This document shows positions 28,042 to 36,280 of a stretch of DNA of 56,189 nucleotides, piece by piece (position 1 is the stretch's first letter; every line of letters begins with the position of its first letter). The DNA is from Pseudoalteromonas sp. NBT06-2 (GTDB lineage: Bacteria > Pseudomonadota > Gammaproteobacteria > Enterobacterales > Alteromonadaceae). Below the pieces are notes generated by a model that had not been told where the DNA came from, made no database searches, and saw nothing but the letters and a program-made list of their open reading frames with translations. The stretch is taken from NCBI RefSeq assembly GCF_002276045.1, contig NZ_NQMR01000050.1, positions 1 to 56,189 on the forward strand, in the 5' to 3' direction. The position numbers and the translations under genes were made by a program.

Positions 28042-30561
28042 ATCAGAGGTATTCTTCTTTAGTGTTTTAGCTATCATAAAGTAACCTAATATTGATACAA
28101 AACTTGCACCAACAGCAGGCCCTACAAGCCAAATGATAGGATGTAATTTCCCGTTTAATTCAAATAACTGCTGCTGCACTAATAACAGTGCTATATCACT
28201 AAATATTGCTGCAACTAACCCTGCGATTAATCCTAGTAAGAAAAATTCATATAAAGTCGCTAATTTAATTAAACGCCCTTTAGCACCTAAAGTACGTAAA
28301 ATGACAACTTCTTGCATTCTTTCTTGTAAGCTTGCTTGAACCTGTGAAATAAGTACTAACCCGCCACAAAACATCACTATAATTAAAACAAAACCAATCG
28401 CGATAGAAACTTGATCTACTGTGGAGCGTACCTGCTTAATAAAACTATCAACATCTATCATCGTAATAGTTGAGTAAGATTTTAATAAAACATTGAGCGA
28501 TTTCTTACTTTCTTTTGGCACATGTAATGCTGTGATATAAGTAGCAGGAAAATGACTTAACAGATCAGGACTTAAAATTACAAAAAAGTTAGGTTTTAGA
28601 CTAGACCAATTTACTTTTCTAAAACTTGTCACTTTCGCATTAAATTTCTCAGAGCCAATTAAAATACCAATAATATCACCAAGTTCGATCTCCAAACGCT
28701 CAGCCATGCCCTCTTCAACAGAAGCTTCACCTTTTACATCTTTATCAAACCACTGACCTTGTGTAATTTCATTTTGGGAAGGTATATCCATTAACCAAGT
28801 TAAGTTAAGCTCTCGACCAATACCAGCTTTAGCTTCTTCATCTTTTTTCTCATTATCCTGCTCAGAATAATCTCGGGCTAATAATTCGTTATTAATTTCA
28901 TTTAAACGACCACGAACCGTAGGATAAAACCCTGTTGTTGAAATCCCCTCTTTAGCAAGCATAAATTCAATTGGGTCTAGTTGCTCTTCAGTTACATTAA
29001 CTAAAAATGCATTAGGTGCATCAACTGGTAATTGTGATTGCCAATCATTAATAATGTCATTTTTTAACACAAACAAAAATAACAATAATTTAATTGCCAA
29101 AGCAAAGCTGACAAGCTGAACAGAATTAGCACTAGCACGTTTCTGTAGCGATGCGATTGCTAAAGACCAGCTTGAACCTGGACTTAATCCTACGCCCCTA
29201 CCCGCTTTAAATAATAAACGACTAATGCCATACAGAATACCTACCAGTGCTGCTGATGAAAAAAACAAAATAGTAGAAGTCATCCATTGGCCACTAAACA
29301 GCAACATTAACGCAAATATTGTAATAGCTGAGACTAAAAGATGAATTCGGCTAACGGCAATTGAATCACCTAGGTTTCGTCGTAGTACTCTTAATGGTGG
29401 AATATCAAATAAATCCAGTAATGGTTTTAATGAAAACATAAGCGCACATGTAGCGCCTGTCACTATCGAAATAAACCAAGGTCTTATTGACGCTTTAGGT
29501 AAAGCTTGATCCATATTTTCAGATAAATAGTCAATTGCAACTAACTGCAACGCAAAGCCAAAAATCAAACCTATAATGATTGCAAAAAAAGTGACTAATG
29601 ATAAATGAAGCATAAATATTTTACGTATACTTGATCTACTGCCACCTAAGGTTTTCATCATAGCTACGGGATCATACTGATTTTCACAATAACGTTTGGC
29701 CGATACCGCAATAGCTACTGCTGCTAACATAATGCCTAAGAGGCCCGCTAATAGTAAAAATTTCTCTGCGCGGTTCACTGAACCAGAAAGCCAAGATTGC
29801 CTGTCTTTTACACCCCACCAGCTTTGGTTTTCCGATAGCTTAGGTTTTAACCATTCATAATACGAAACGATGTTTTCTTCGTTACCAGAAAATAACATCG
29901 CATAATAAACGCGACTTCCAGGCTGAATAACTTTGGTGGCAGCAACATCATTAATATTGATTAAAACACGTTTACTTGCAGAAAAAATATTAAAAGGTGC
30001 ATCAGGTTCTTCAACCAGTACTTTTTCTGCAATTAAATTTTTCGCACCTAATTCAACTGAGTCACCAATCTCAATACCTAAAGCATAAAGTACTGATTCA
30101 CTCAGCCAAATATTACCTGGTGTTGGCCCTGTAGTAACTGAATAGTCAGGTACTTGATCAGATAACGTATCTTTTATAATTATTTTACCACGTAAAGGAT
30201 ACTCTTTTGATACAGCCTTAACTGAGCTTAACTGCATATCATCGTTTGCGAATAACATGGTATCAAAATATAATTGGTCGGCTGTATTTAATGAGTACTC
30301 AAGTGATTTCTCTTTATATTCATTAGGTAATGGATGTGCACTGCCAAGTTTTCGATCCGCAGCGATAAAAGTATTACTTTTTTGATCTATTGACTGCCCT
30401 ATACGGTCAGTTACTGAAGACAATGTGAAAACGGTTAATACAGCCAATGCAATCGCAGCCGATATAATGGTTAATTCACCTCTTTTTAACTCTCTAAAAA
30501 AAAGTCTAAAAGCAAGTTTCACCCATAAAGCGTTATTATTATTTTCAACTTTATACTGCAT
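28021..30561 (-). CDS. ABC transporter permease, YbbP-like
   Basis: About 846 residues, with an FtsX/MacB-type permease layout: an N-terminal membrane segment, a large periplasmic part, then groups of membrane segments and a second periplasmic domain, closing with four-segment FtsX core (LRTLGAKGRLIKLATLYEFFLLG-type sequence near the end). It aligns well with E. coli YbbP (for example RELNLTW and EGMAERLEIELGD). The frame is open to 30585, but the ATG at 30561 overlaps the ybbA stop by 11 bp and gives a better N-terminus. It forms a complex with the adjacent ATPase and, with TesA next door, is proposed to act on lipids or hydrophobic compounds. Confidence 0.88.
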   Translation of the reverse strand: MQYKVENNNNALWVKLAFRLFFRELKRGELTIISAAIALAVLTVFTLSSVTDRIGQSIDQKSNTFIAADRKLGSAHPLPNEYKEKSLEYSLNTADQLYFDTMLFANDDMQLSSVKAVSKEYPLRGKIIIKDTLSDQVPDYSVTTGPTPGNIWLSESVLYALGIEIGDSVELGAKNLIAEKVLVEEPDAPFNIFSASKRVLININDVAATKVIQPGSRVYYAMLFSGNEENIVSYYEWLKPKLSENQSWWGVKDRQSWLSGSVNRAEKFLLLAGLLGIMLAAVAIAVSAKRYCENQYDPVAMMKTLGGSRSSIRKIFMLHLSLVTFFAIIIGLIFGFALQLVAIDYLSENMDQALPKASIRPWFISIVTGATCALMFSLKPLLDLFDIPPLRVLRRNLGDSIAVSRIHLLVSAITIFALMLLFSGQWMTSTILFFSSAALVGILYGISRLLFKAGRGVGLSPGSSWSLAIASLQKRASANSVQLVSFALAIKLLLFLFVLKNDIINDWQSQLPVDAPNAFLVNVTEEQLDPIEFMLAKEGISTTGFYPTVRGRLNEINNELLARDYSEQDNEKKDEEAKAGIGRELNLTWLMDIPSQNEITQGQWFDKDVKGEASVEEGMAERLEIELGDIIGILIGSEKFNAKVTSFRKVNWSSLKPNFFVILSPDLLSHFPATYITALHVPKESKKSLNVLLKSYSTITMIDVDSFIKQVRSTVDQVSIAIGFVLIIVMFCGGLVLISQVQASLQERMQEVVILRTLGAKGRLIKLATLYEFFLLGLIAGLVAAIFSDIALLLVQQQLFELNGKLHPIIWLVGPAVGASFVSILGYFMIAKTLKKNTSDLLRVMS

Positions 30562-31264
30562 GAGCACGCGACCCGTTACTATCATTTATTAAATGTCCGC
30601 CATCGATATGTAAAATACGATTACAGCGCTCGGCTAAATGTTCATCATGGGTTACCAATAATAAAGTGGTGTCTTTTTCTTGGTTTAATTCAAATAATAA
30701 AGATTCGATTAGCTGACCATTTTTAGTATCTAAATTCGCTGAAGGTTCATCAGCAAATAATATTTTAGGAGAACCAACAAATGCGCGTGCTATGGCTACC
30801 CTTTGTTGCTCCCCACCTGATAATTGAGATGGAAAATGATCTAATCGGTACTCTAATCCAACTTTTGTTAATAAATTTATCGCTTGCTGTTTTGCATCTT
30901 TATGTCCTGCAAGCTCTGCCGGTAGCATTACATTTTCAATAGCCGTTAAACTTTGCACCAACATGAAAGATTGAAAAACAAAACCAATAGATTTAGCTCT
31001 CAATGCCGCTCTTTGTTCTTCGTCTAATGTGTGTAAAGGTTCTGAATCTAAATAAATTTCTCCTTCATTGGTTGAATCAAGTCCAGCTAACAGTCCTAAC
31101 AAAGTAGATTTTCCTGATCCTGAAGCACCAACGATAGCAACAGATTCACCAGGCTTGACATTAAAGCTTATGTCGCTAAGGATAGGTAACTCGCCAGCAA
31201 GAGTATTTACCTTTTTAGATAATGCCCTTACCTGAATAATATTTAATTGTGAAAGCTCAGTCAT
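30551..31264 (-). CDS. ABC transporter ATP-binding protein, YbbA-like
   Basis: A 237-residue ATPase of the LolD/MacB class. Walker A is GASGSGKSTLLGLLAGLD, the signature is QLSGGEQQRVAIARAF, Walker B is ILFADEPSANLD, and the switch histidine is in LLVTHDEHLA. It partners with the YbbP-like permease encoded immediately downstream. Its start codon abuts the start codon of divergent tesA (CATATG), so the two share their upstream control region inside each other's coding sequence. Confidence 0.93.
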   Translation of the reverse strand: MTELSQLNIIQVRALSKKVNTLAGELPILSDISFNVKPGESVAIVGASGSGKSTLLGLLAGLDSTNEGEIYLDSEPLHTLDEEQRAALRAKSIGFVFQSFMLVQSLTAIENVMLPAELAGHKDAKQQAINLLTKVGLEYRLDHFPSQLSGGEQQRVAIARAFVGSPKILFADEPSANLDTKNGQLIESLLFELNQEKDTTLLLVTHDEHLAERCNRILHIDGGHLINDSNGSRAHAV

Positions 31265-31921
31265 ATGATTTACTCAAAAATTCAAAGTTATTATAGTCGT
31301 ATTTTAGTTCGTTTTTTATGTTTATTCTGTCTTATAACAGTCAGTACTCATTCTTTTTCAGCTTCAAAAGTACTTATTCTTGGTGATAGCTTAAGTGCAG
31401 GCTATGGCTTAAAGCAAGAGCAAGGTTGGGTGTATTTGTTACAACTTGCGTATAAAAATAAAAAACAGCCCATTGAATTAATAAATGCAAGCATAAGCGG
31501 CGAAACAAGCGGTGGCGCATTACGCCGCTTGGACGCTATTTTAAAGGCGCAGCAGCCTGATTTTGTACTTATTGAATTAGGCGGTAATGATGGTTTACGT
31601 GGCTTCCCTATAAAATCATTACAAAATAATTTATTACAATTAATTAAAAAAACCCGTAATTTTGGTGCAATTCCCGCAGTAATGACGATTCAAATACCAC
31701 CAAATTACGGCCTTAGATACAGTAATATGTTCAGTAATTCATTCAAAAAAGTAACTGATAACAGTAATACCAGACTCTTGCCCTTTTTTATGAATGATAT
31801 CGCCATAGATAAAGAGTTTATGCAATCAGATGGTATTCACCCTAATAAAGCAGCTCAACCTTTTATTAGAGACAAAATGGAAAAAGAAATTAATAACTGG
31901 GTTAACGCAACAAAAAGCTAA
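31265..31921 (+). CDS. tesA: Periplasmic arylesterase / acyl-CoA thioesterase I TesA
   Basis: A 218-residue exported SGNH hydrolase. A signal peptide of about 33 residues ends HSFSA. The catalytic serine is in LILGDSLSAGYG, followed by ELGGNDGLRG (block III asparagine) and DGIHPNKAAQ (aspartate and histidine). In E. coli the same protein has thioesterase I, protease I and lysophospholipase L1 activity. The pairing with divergent ybbA is conserved. The start at 31265 leaves no untranslated spacer to ybbA, so its ribosome site (GAAAG) lies within the ybbA coding region. Confidence 0.93.
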   Translation: MIYSKIQSYYSRILVRFLCLFCLITVSTHSFSASKVLILGDSLSAGYGLKQEQGWVYLLQLAYKNKKQPIELINASISGETSGGALRRLDAILKAQQPDFVLIELGGNDGLRGFPIKSLQNNLLQLIKKTRNFGAIPAVMTIQIPPNYGLRYSNMFSNSFKKVTDNSNTRLLPFFMNDIAIDKEFMQSDGIHPNKAAQPFIRDKMEKEINNWVNATKS

Positions 31922-31940
31922 AGTGTAATATCATTATTAG

Positions 31941-31980
31941 AAGCTAATCTAGAGTCCACTTAACTTTTTTAGATTAGCTT
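31941..31980 (+). terminator. Terminator-like inverted repeat after tesA
   Basis: Perfect 11-base arms (AAGCTAATCTA / TAGATTAGCTT) with an 18-base T-rich loop, 20 bp beyond the tesA stop. The T-run after the stem is weak. Confidence 0.5.
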
Positions 31981-32033
31981 TATGACCAAATGCTTATAAT
32001 ATCGGCAAACAGATTATTTAATAAGTTAATATC

Positions 32034-32061
32034 TTGATTTTCATTATAAGATAAGTAATAT
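32034..32061 (+). promoter_or_regulatory. Possible promoter of tRNA-Pro
   Basis: TTGATT (32034-32039) and TAATAT (32056-32061) are spaced by 16 bases, about 57 bp upstream of the tRNA. A GC-rich stretch (GCCCC) follows the -10, as in stringently controlled promoters. Confidence 0.45.
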
Positions 32062-32072
32062 AGCCCCTGATG

Positions 32073-32098
32073 TTAGCATCACCCAATGCTAATTTTTA
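32073..32098 (+). terminator. Small hairpin with T-run in the tRNA-Pro leader
   Basis: TTAGCAT and ATGCTAA pair across a six-base loop and are followed by TTTTTATA. Located between the presumed promoter and the tRNA, it could stall or end transcription before the tRNA. Confidence 0.4.
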
Positions 32099-32118
32099 TA
32101 AAACATCTAATCTAAAGT

Positions 32119-32195
32119 CGGGGTATAGCGCAGTTTGGTAGCGCACTTGTCTGGGGGACAAGGGGTCACAGGTTCAAATCCTGTTACTCCGACCA
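32119..32195 (+). tRNA. tRNA-Pro (anticodon GGG)
   Basis: A 77-base cloverleaf. The acceptor arm CGGGGTA pairs with TACTCCG (one G-T pair). The D arm is in GCGCAGTTTGGTAGCGC. The anticodon stem CTTGT/ACAAG encloses CTGGGGG, placing GGG at 34-36. The T arm is ACAGGTTCAAATCCTGT. The CCA end is encoded. The anticodon reads CCC/CCU proline codons. Confidence 0.97.
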
Positions 32196-32214
32196 TTTCT
32201 AAAATGCTAATCTG

Positions 32215-32865
32215 TGTTATAAATTGTGACACTAATATTAATAGTCTTAATTTTGCCTATGATTGTTGCTTAATTGCAGTCGCAACTGGCGTATTCATAT
32301 TGGTAATTTCATTAATTTCTGATACCACTAGACTGAGTTCATCATTTGCAACATTTTTTTCTAATCCATCTTTAACTAAATTATTATTTTTTGACATCGC
32401 AATAACCATTTTTTGCGCTTGTTGTTGCAACTTTTCTATTACTTGATTTATTTCAGAGGTAGATTATTTATACCAATTCCGATAATTAAGTGATCACTTA
32501 CTTCTTGAATACTTTGATGCATTTGTGTTGTGGTTGCAGCAACAGAGTTTAATTCATGCTGTTATATTTTTGCACATTCCTCAATAGCATCAGTCATCTT
32601 ATTTAAGTTAATAAATGAAGCAGCCACAACCTGTTCATTATTTTTAATATCTACCATAACTGTTCAATACTACTACCAAGTCCAGCAACAGCTAGCTTTT
32701 TACCCTGAGATTGCTATTTATAGTTTACAAATGCAGTCAATTTGGAAGTACTTTCTTCATAATCAAATACAATATCAAAAGCTAAACCAGCAACTTCTAA
32801 ATTGTATGATATTAATATTTGACACCCAGATAAAAGCGCTAGAAAAAAAATACCATGATTTCATC
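32215..32865 (-). pseudogene. Decayed methyl-accepting chemotaxis protein
   Basis: On the minus strand separate frames give pieces of a chemoreceptor signalling domain: HELNSVAATTTQMHQSIQEV at about 32500-32570, then INQVIEKLQQQAQKMVIAMS and ELSLVVSEINEITNMNTPVA at about 32280-32460. The latter is the usual coiled-coil run into the hairpin tip. Stops and frame changes interrupt it. At about 32468-32505 a foreign TAAGTGATCACTTAATTATC block, like the ends of the IS630-type elements here, splits the coiled coil. Upstream (32680-32865) the reading is poor but may be the linker and membrane part. The C-terminal half beyond the tip is missing. Confidence 0.6.
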
Positions 32866-32921
32866 ATTTTTCTTTAAGTTTTATGTTATAAATACTGAAA
32901 TTAAAAATATTATTACTTAGA

Positions 32922-34268
32922 ATGAAATTTAAAATATTAATTATATTCGGTTTTTATTTCTTATTATCCATTTTTTCAAATTCCAATTACGCAAATGAAT
33001 CCTGTGATAGCATTATTATTGCTAATTTTTCTGAATATCAAAAATTAATCGATAATGGCACTTACAGAAAGCAATTCGCTCGAAACAAGCATACTGATTT
33101 AAATTTTGATTATGATGTGAAAACACCATTTAGTGATTACCTTATATTTGCAAAAAAACACATTATACAATTAAATCCGAGGGCACTCATTAAATGCGAT
33201 AAATATAAAACAGCGATGTTTAATAACTTAACCTCCTTACTTAAGCCCAATGTGGTAAATTTAATAGCCCCTTATCAATTAACACATAAAAATAACAATA
33301 AAGTTGTGCTATTAATTCATGGCCTAACAGATACGCCTTATCATTTTCATGATCTCTCACTAAAATTTTACGAAATGGGCTTTGATGTAAGAACTTTGTT
33401 ATTACCTGGTCATGGCACAACAGCAAGTGAACTATCAAAAATAAGTTATAAGGATTGGCAGTTGGCAACAAATTATATTATTGAAAATAGTAAAAAAGAC
33501 TATGAAGAAATTTTATTAGGTGGATTTTCTACTGGTGGTGCATTAATTTTTGATTACCTTAAAAATAATGAAAAAGATGACAAAATAAAAGCCGCATTAT
33601 TTTGGTCTTTAGGCAGTGAGGCTAAATCATCATCGGCTAAATATACTCCTTATTTGAACTACCTACCTTTCTTAACTTGGGTAGATAAATCAGCTGATAT
33701 CGACTTTGCAAAATATGAGTCTTTTCCACTAAATGCAGCTGCACAGTTTTATAACTTAAGTAAAAATGTCATGTCTTTATTAAATGAACCATTAAGTGAC
33801 GCTTTTAATATTCCATTTTATGCCGTTAGTAGTGATGTTGATAATACAATTAATAGTGACACCTCATATAAACTGTTTGCGAAGTGGCAACTTAAAAATA
33901 ATGCAAAGAATTCATTATTAACACGCTATAAACCCAGAGATAAAATTAATACTCCATCTGTTTTATGTGTTAAATTAGCCAACTGTAAAACCGTAATAGA
34001 TATCTCACACACAGGTATCACCAATTCTTATCAAAACCCTTTATATGGCAAAGATACGCTATATCGTAATTGTAGCCATTATTTAAATGAACCTTCTTTA
34101 TATGCATCATGTTTACAAACCAATACTTTTGGTGAAAATCATGAAAAAAATATCCACCAATTTGAGGCAATTAACAAAACTATGGCTAGACTTACATTTA
34201 ATCCACATTTTGATCAAATGATCAGTGACATAAAACAATTTCTACAAACAAATGCGCTGCTTAATTAA
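32922..34268 (+). CDS. Secreted alpha/beta-hydrolase (serine hydrolase, lysophospholipase/esterase-like)
   Basis: A 448-residue protein with an N-terminal signal peptide (about 1-24). Residues 127-215 are an alpha/beta-hydrolase core: VVLLIHGLTDTPYHF is the oxyanion region and the nucleophile is S203 in LLGGFSTGGALIF. LLLPGHGTTASEL lies between them, as in monoacylglycerol lipase-type enzymes. The C-terminal half contains several cysteines (CVKLANCK, CSHYLNEPSLYASC) that may form disulphides in the periplasm or outside. HTG in ISHTGITN may hold the catalytic histidine. Substrate unknown; a lipid ester is plausible. The codon content is more AT-rich than neighbours, so it may be horizontally acquired. 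Confidence 0.75.
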   Translation: MKFKILIIFGFYFLLSIFSNSNYANESCDSIIIANFSEYQKLIDNGTYRKQFARNKHTDLNFDYDVKTPFSDYLIFAKKHIIQLNPRALIKCDKYKTAMFNNLTSLLKPNVVNLIAPYQLTHKNNNKVVLLIHGLTDTPYHFHDLSLKFYEMGFDVRTLLLPGHGTTASELSKISYKDWQLATNYIIENSKKDYEEILLGGFSTGGALIFDYLKNNEKDDKIKAALFWSLGSEAKSSSAKYTPYLNYLPFLTWVDKSADIDFAKYESFPLNAAAQFYNLSKNVMSLLNEPLSDAFNIPFYAVSSDVDNTINSDTSYKLFAKWQLKNNAKNSLLTRYKPRDKINTPSVLCVKLANCKTVIDISHTGITNSYQNPLYGKDTLYRNCSHYLNEPSLYASCLQTNTFGENHEKNIHQFEAINKTMARLTFNPHFDQMISDIKQFLQTNALLN

Positions 34269-34279
34269 GGATAATGACT

Positions 34280-34657
34280 ATGAGTATGGAAATTATTAAA
34301 GACTATTTATTATCAAAACCAGAAGCTAAAATTGATACTCCTTTTGATGATGGCGTTATGGTATTTAAAGTTAAAAATAAAATGTTTGCGACTTTATCAA
34401 TGGGTAAAAATGATGAAGAAAATCAAGATTGGTGGCTTAATCTAAAATGTGACCCTGATGAGGCCCTTGCACTTAGAGATATATTTGATTCCGTGATCCC
34501 AGGATACCATATGAATAAACGATTATGGAATACAGTGATATTAAACGATACGATACCACAATGTGAAGTTGAACGGATGATGGATAACTCATACATGTTA
34601 GTAGTAAATAATATGCCCACTAAAGATCGTGAGGCAATTGAATTGCAGCTAAATTAA
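34280..34657 (+). CDS. MmcQ/YjbR family protein
   Basis: About 125 residues. The family shape is clear: an N-terminal SMEIIKDYLLSKPEAK, then DTPFDDGVMVFKVKNKMFA, LNLKCDPDEALALRD, and VIPGYHMNKRLWNTVIL. YjbR has a CyaY-like fold and a double-wing DNA-binding motif, but its role is unknown. Two in-frame ATGs lie close together; the one at 34280 is eight bases from AAGGA and is preferred over 34274, which would be only two away. It starts 11 bp after the hydrolase and may be cotranscribed. Confidence 0.85.
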   Translation: MSMEIIKDYLLSKPEAKIDTPFDDGVMVFKVKNKMFATLSMGKNDEENQDWWLNLKCDPDEALALRDIFDSVIPGYHMNKRLWNTVILNDTIPQCEVERMMDNSYMLVVNNMPTKDREAIELQLN

Positions 34658-34729
34658 TTTTTTAGATATAAATTTGGATGTGATTTTCGAAATATGGAAA
34701 TCACATCTGAAAACAAACCATTGTTAATT

Positions 34730-34888
34730 ATACCAATACGATTAAGTTAGTGATCAAATTTTTATAAGGATAAATTTTCAAGAACAAGACGCTTGATTGA
34801 GTAATAGCTGGCTATTAGGATTGAAAGCAACGATGTTATTGGAATATTTAGTCCATTTAAAGTGAGCACTTATTTATTCGTATTACTT
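34730..34888. repeat. MITE-like element with IS630-type ends
   Basis: About 155 bp, flanked by CCAATACGATTAAGTTAGTG at the left and, inverted, TAATACGAATAAATAAGTGC at the right. The ends match those of the IS630 relic at 41949 and of the insert in the chemoreceptor relic at 32468. No coding sequence. It would be mobilised by an IS630-family transposase supplied elsewhere. Confidence 0.65.
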
Positions 34889-35004
34889 GTTTAATTTTTT
34901 TACATCCGTTTTAGATCGTGATAGCAATCCATGCATTACTTTGTATATATGGTAAGGTACTAAATATGTAAAATCATGTCTTTGAGGATTTAGCATCATT
35001 TTGT

Positions 35005-35345
35005 GTAGGGTAAGCATCTCTCTCAAAAAACCGTAAGTACAGACCTAGTGTACGGCTCGTGTATTCTTAACATCTCATCAACTTATTTTTTAAAGTTGAC
35101 ATAGCAAGCCACCCTGTATTTAATGCTTCTATTGAATATAAACCAAGCGCTCCAAATCATTTGTCTCGTAATAAACTATCATCTTCTGCCTATGTTTGAG
35201 GTATGTCCGTGCCTTTTGATTTATCTATCATTTGATACTTCATAGTGAACACACTTTATCAAACAGATTGCTAGTTGTGAAGCTCCTCCCACTTCTTATA
35301 GTTTTCTTCAGATCCCATCGTTAACCAATGCTGCTTTTGTCAGCT
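35005..35345 (-). ncRNA. Group II intron relic 1 (no reverse-transcriptase ORF)
   Basis: On the minus strand a domain V-like hairpin, GAGCCGTACA...TACGGTTTT (35027-35057), is followed by a domain VI-like stretch ending CCCTAC at 35005. Upstream are blocks shared with the relic at 41815-42800: GTATCAAATGATAGATAAA, GGAGCGCTTGGTTTATATTC, and AATAAGTTGATGAGATG at 35080. Between the shared blocks and domain V there is no reverse-transcriptase frame. The 5' boundary is uncertain and may extend to about 35420. Identification rests on pattern and comparison of the two copies. Confidence 0.55.
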
Positions 35346-35562
35346 CCACTGGTCACATAAAAAATGCGCTTGGAGGCTACTTAAAAGTAATGATATAGCT
35401 GTATTTTTCTGCTATGGTTAAAGCCGATTTGACTATCTAAAACAATAACTCCTGCAATGAATTTTGTCATTAAAAATATAAAAAAGCACTCGCTGTTAAT
35501 TATCTTTTTTATGATAAACTCGTTGATAATTTATAAATTTGTACCGAGCTAATAAAAATATA
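35346..35562. other. Region upstream of the GntR gene
   Basis: AT-rich. No gene is seen. It may hold the rest of the intron relic's 5' part and the GntR promoter. A TATGATAAA-like -10 region lies near 35508-35516. Confidence 0.3.
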
Positions 35563-36270
35563 ATGCAACAACCCCATCGTAATTTAACACAGCAATTAGT
35601 ACATGAATTAGGTAAATCTATACTTCAAGGCAAATATAGCGTGGGGGGGAGTTTTCCATCTGAAGCAGAACTCAGCACTCTATTTGATATTAGCAGAACA
35701 TCAACGCGTGAGGCCGTAAAAATGCTCACTGCAAAAGGCTTAATCAGTTCTAGACCGAGGAAAGGCATAACAGTACTTGATATAAAACATTGGAATTTAT
35801 TTGATGCCGATATTTTACAATGGATACTTCTGGGGAAACCCGATTTATATATGCTAAGGCATTTCCAGCAACTAAGACTTGCCATCGAGCCTGAAGCTGC
35901 TTTTCTAGCAGCAGAGTATGCGACAGCAGATGATCTAATACTCATTGAAAATGCACTTGATAGAATGCATCAAGCGCATGAAGGTTATGATGATACGCAT
36001 GAAGCCGATATTGATTTCCATAAGAGCGTTTTAGTTGCTAGTAATAATCCTTTTTTTAGTCAACTAACACACTTTATAGAAATAGCGCTAAAAATTAATA
36101 TACGTTTTACTAAAAGATTAAGGGCTGTAACTGAAGATGAGTATCAAACACATGCTGATATTCTAAATCATATAAAAAATAAAGATGCCCAAGCTGCTTT
36201 TAATTGTGCAATGAAAACTCAAAAAGAAACCATCGCACTTATTAATGAAAAAATTACACAACTAAAATAG
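35563..36270 (+). CDS. GntR/FCD-family transcriptional regulator
   Basis: About 235 residues. The winged helix-turn-helix contains SFPSEAELSTLFDISRTSTREAVKML. The FCD domain follows, with LRLAIEPEAAFLAAEYA, DIDFHKSVLVASNNPFF and TEDEYQTHADILNHI. It resembles regulators of sugar-acid or amino-acid use such as DgoR. The frame is open from a TTG at 35539, but the ATG at 35563 begins the usual domain. It lies 10 bp before the threonine aldolase gene and is probably in the same operon, which suggests control of that enzyme or of a linked amino-acid pathway. Confidence 0.85.
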   Translation: MQQPHRNLTQQLVHELGKSILQGKYSVGGSFPSEAELSTLFDISRTSTREAVKMLTAKGLISSRPRKGITVLDIKHWNLFDADILQWILLGKPDLYMLRHFQQLRLAIEPEAAFLAAEYATADDLILIENALDRMHQAHEGYDDTHEADIDFHKSVLVASNNPFFSQLTHFIEIALKINIRFTKRLRAVTEDEYQTHADILNHIKNKDAQAAFNCAMKTQKETIALINEKITQLK

Positions 36271-36280
36271 AGAATTAATA

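Noticed and set aside
32135..32446. 103-codon plus-strand frame that begins inside the tRNA
   Set aside because: It is antisense to the chemoreceptor relic and overlaps tRNA-Pro.
32922..34657. Hydrolase plus MmcQ/YjbR gene as a toxin-immunity pair
   Set aside because: MmcQ/YjbR proteins are widespread single genes, the hydrolase looks like an ordinary secreted esterase, and nothing else supports a pair.
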